DNA from: Pithys albifrons albifrons
Taxonomy: Eukaryota; Chordata; Aves; Passeriformes; Thamnophilidae
Reading direction: 5' to 3'
NCBI RefSeq assembly: GCF_047495875.1
Contig: NC_092462.1
Coordinates: forward strand, 37,663,523 to 37,727,522
DNA: 64,000 bases
This document shows, piece by piece, positions 61,076-64,000 of the stretch. Made by a program: the position numbers and the translations under genes. The notes under the pieces were generated by a model. It was not told the DNA's origin. It did not search any database and saw only the letters and a program-made list of their open reading frames with translations. Every line of letters begins with the position of its first letter. The first letter of the stretch is position 1.

Positions 61076-64000
61076 TCTAAATCCTGATTGCAATAACGTC
61101 TGTTTGGTTCATGCCAGAAATCAAGGAATGTGAAGTCCCTCCCTTTCCAACAATCCATTATTCAGCCAAAAATGCAGCATGTACCACTCTGTGGCCCTTG
61201 AAAATTGGTCAGTTTTGGAAGCCTTGCTTCCTGCCAAGCAAGCCTTTAGAAAATGGTATAGAATTGCTCCACATCCTGTAGATGGCATCAGGTTTACAGC
61301 ACAATAGCAGCCTGCTCTTCAGGTCCCTTTCCAGCTCTGAGATCAAGATCTAGGACCTCATGGGCACATGTTCCAACCTGATACAGTTATGCACAAAGCC
61401 CTTTTCAAAGCTCCAGGGAATGGAGCTGCTGAATTGCACTATGCAGATTTTTAATGCAACACCGAAGTGAATCAGATGCAGGACAATGTTTGTAGATAAT
61501 CTCAAGCAATTTCCATTTTGGTGTTGGATTGCAGGTTATCAGCAGTTTTTGTATATCTGACAGCAATTATGTATCTTCCATATTTCTGCCGTTGTTAACC
61601 CTGACAGTTTATCTGGGATTCAGATGTTTTGTCTGAGACTTGAGTGAGAAAAGAAGAGTGAATACATATTTTGTTTACAGTCTGAGGAGTTTTCACTATA
61701 GGCATTGACATTATGAAGACCTTAGAAGTAAGACATGAGACATCACATCTGAATTATTCCCAGACAAACTATCATCTGCTCTGTTTTCATGGAAGTAACT
61801 AAAATATCATTATTCCAGCTGGAAGACAAGGTTTGTCAAGAGGCAAAAGTAAATGCCTCCTGCAATCTGTGATGAGGTGAAAACACTGAATTTTGCTGTT
61901 AGTTTATTTATAAAATGCAATGCATATCTTTTGAGAGACAAAGAACGAAACAGTTGACATTAATTCTTCCATAAACTGCCAAGACAGTGTGTCTTGTTAG
62001 GGAATAAGATTCATGTATCAATTTTGCTCATTTCTAAACATACTTAGTTTAGCTGTGGCGAAACACCACAGAAATATCTCCTCAAGTGAATTATTTGGTA
62101 AATCAACCCCTCTCATGTTTTCTGTAGTTAAGGTGGTGTATCTGTGTTATTTTCAGTGCTGGAAAGGCACTGTAGGCATGAAATTTTACAAGTCCATTTG
62201 CCCTCTATAGAGAATGAGATGCCTGCAAGGAGAGAGAAGATCCCACTCCCTCCACTCTTGTGGTTCTCCAGCAGAAAGTTTAGCTGACACTGCAGAAATT
62301 CCCTGGCCTTTTTTATGCTAGGACAAATAGCCACTCTGTTTTTCCAAGAGCACAAATGACCTGTGGACATGTAGTGAATTAAGAGGGGGAAAGTTGCTGA
62401 TAAGCCAGGAGGAACACAGTGGGAGAACAGTAACACTTTTCTCTTCAAAGCACTGCAAACATGCAAAGGACCTCTCAGGGCACCCAAGGAAAAGGTAAAC
62501 AATGAGGAAGAAAGTAGTTTGGAGCAGTGTCTTCAGACCACTGTCTGGCAAGTTGCAGGGCAGTGGTTTTGAAGAGACTCCCAGAAGCCCCTGAAGGAGG
62601 GCAAACCCTAAGCTCTCAGCCCACAGGAAATGTTTCAAGTCCCCAGCTCTCTGCTTTGCAAGAGATTTTAATGCTGAGCTTGTCATGTAGTGATTTTTTG
62701 ACAGCAAAACTCTTCAAAGCACAGTCTTTGTTCCTTCTTGTTCAAAGGGCATTCAGGGAAGACGAATAGCCATTTCTTAGCCATATATAATTAATTTTAT
62801 GTCTAATTCATATGGGTCCTGTTATTTTGGGGGTGTTTTCGTTTGACCTTAAACCAAAGACATTGTTATAAACATTCAACTATATTGCCTTATTTTTTAT
62901 ACTTTATCTTACATTACTGCATTTGTTTGCATTTCCATTTCTGCTAGAGATAGGGATATTATTATTCTATAGCAGAGTGATGCTAAGAGATGTGATTGTG
63001 TGTTTTGTAAATCACAAGATATTATTGCTATTGCAACCAATTTCCAGTATGAGTTCCTATAATGGTAATTTAATAGATTCATAAATCTTTAATGCCAAAA
63101 CAGAGTATTGTGACTGTCTCAATGGAAGTGGTAATACTTTGTATATGTACTGGAAGGTAATAATAACATGCTCATAATTTCTGTAGGCATGAAAGGACAC
63201 AAAACTTGTCAAAATGGGCATTCTGTATACCTGAGACTATAATTTTTTTTCAATACTACCTTTTTTTTTTAATGTGTTATAACAGGATACTGATCAAGCT
63301 TTTTAAAAATACTTGATTTTACGTAGTCGTGTATTAGAAATTTTGGAGTTTGATCACCTATTTAGCTTTTTGCCCTATTACTTTCATAAATAGTTTGTTG
63401 GATATGAAAGTTTCCTGAGCTCTTTGGACACAGCTGGCCATAAACTTGTAAGAATGTCTGTGGCAAGGAAGGCTGATAGATGGGCTTTAACTGCAGACAT
63501 ATTACATCTGTCTCATCTAATACTTATTAAGGAATCTAACCTCAGATAAATTGTATTGGACAAACCTTCAATTGTATCAAGGATTGCCAAATAGCAGTTT
63601 TCTGCTTTTACTGGACTTATATCTCCACCTACTGGATGATGGAACAAACTCCCATGACAGTGTTAGTTTAAATGAAATACAAGCAGTGTTTTACTGTCAA
63701 AGCTTTTCTTATGATATTAAAATCATATATAGCCATGATTTTCAGGGGACGTTTGTTCAAAGTTGTTTGGCCATGTATATAATGAGGCCACTGATTTCAA
63801 ACCCATTGATATATGCATATTCACCTGGGTCTTAATAAAGAAAATATGACGAAAATTTTAAATCGGAAAAAATACCTATTGAAAGCCACCTACAGAGCCT
63901 TTCAATGGGAATGCATGAGTACATCCAATAGCCAAGTATGCAGTAGACCTATAGAAAGATATTTCTGTGTAAGTCAGTAAAGATAAATAGCTAACAGAAA
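61076..64000. other. GALNTL6: Intron sequence to the window end
   Basis: No repeat family named and no GALNTL6 exon. Frames of up to 129 codons on the minus strand at 62128-62707 overlap each other and carry no motif. Confidence 0.6.

Larger units (their letters stand above)
53188..64000 (+). other. GALNTL6: GALNTL6 downstream intron (5' part only)
   Basis: The next expected coding segment (SPVMAGGLF-type, with the WGGE motif) is not found on the + strand up to the window end. The intron is therefore longer than 10.8 kb. It holds the stem-loop island near 56.0-56.2 kb, the palindrome cluster near 57.5 kb, an AT microsatellite and an ancient CR1 fragment. Confidence 0.8.

Noticed and set aside
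62128..62707. Two overlapping 124- and 129-codon minus-strand frames
   Set aside because: They lie in different frames over the same bases with no motif; cysteine- and serine-rich chance frames.
1..64000. CRISPR arrays, operons, tRNA or rRNA genes
   Set aside because: No regularly spaced repeats, no tRNA cloverleaf or A/B-box pair that I could see, no rRNA landmarks; the sequence is vertebrate intron.

Overview
This window looks like an intronic stretch of a bird chromosome. It is AT-rich throughout and has no operons, no closely packed genes and no bacterial signals. It carries many 5'-truncated CR1 LINE retrotransposons whose 3' ends show the bird-type ATTCTATG/ATTCTGTG short tail repeats, plus a fragment resembling an avian endogenous-retrovirus LTR. 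The coding content is two short exons with perfect reading frames and strong splice sites.

The only protein-coding gene I can support is on the + strand: GALNTL6 (polypeptide N-acetylgalactosaminyltransferase-like 6). Two neighbouring internal exons lie at 46756-46941 and 53004-53187. They flank a 6,062-base intron and encode part of the GT-A catalytic domain, including the DxH metal-binding motif (Asp-Ser-His). Their split codons join exactly: A + AC gives Asn at the first junction, and GA at the end waits for the third base of a Glu codon. Everything upstream (46.7 kb) and downstream (10.8 kb) is read as large GALNTL6 introns. The exons before and after this pair are not in the window.

Layout: 100-435, LTR fragment; 437-1078, antisense CR1 ORF2 linker fragment; 1200-2000, antisense CR1 3' end; about 4175-4295 and 7366-7412, small old CR1 scraps; 12731-14442, two CR1 copies head to head; 21062-22130, two CR1 copies tail to tail; about 36003-36960, an unclassified repeat-like insertion (weak); 38316-38341, AT microsatellite; about 39428-40130, an old sense CR1; 46756-46941, exon; 48273-49015, antisense CR1 inside the short intron; 53004-53187, exon; 56024-56216, a local GC- and pyrimidine-rich island with two perfect stem-loops; 57465-57529, a palindrome cluster; about 60545-61075, an ancient CR1/L3-like fragment.

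I did not find a new biological system. Open reading frames outside the two exons are CR1 remnants or look like chance frames in intron. The points worth a second look are the stem-loop island at 56.0-56.2 kb, the palindrome cluster at 57.5 kb, the nested and inverted transposon arrangements, and the very old CR1 scraps. Family names for repeats come from remembered consensus features, not a search, and repeat edges are approximate.
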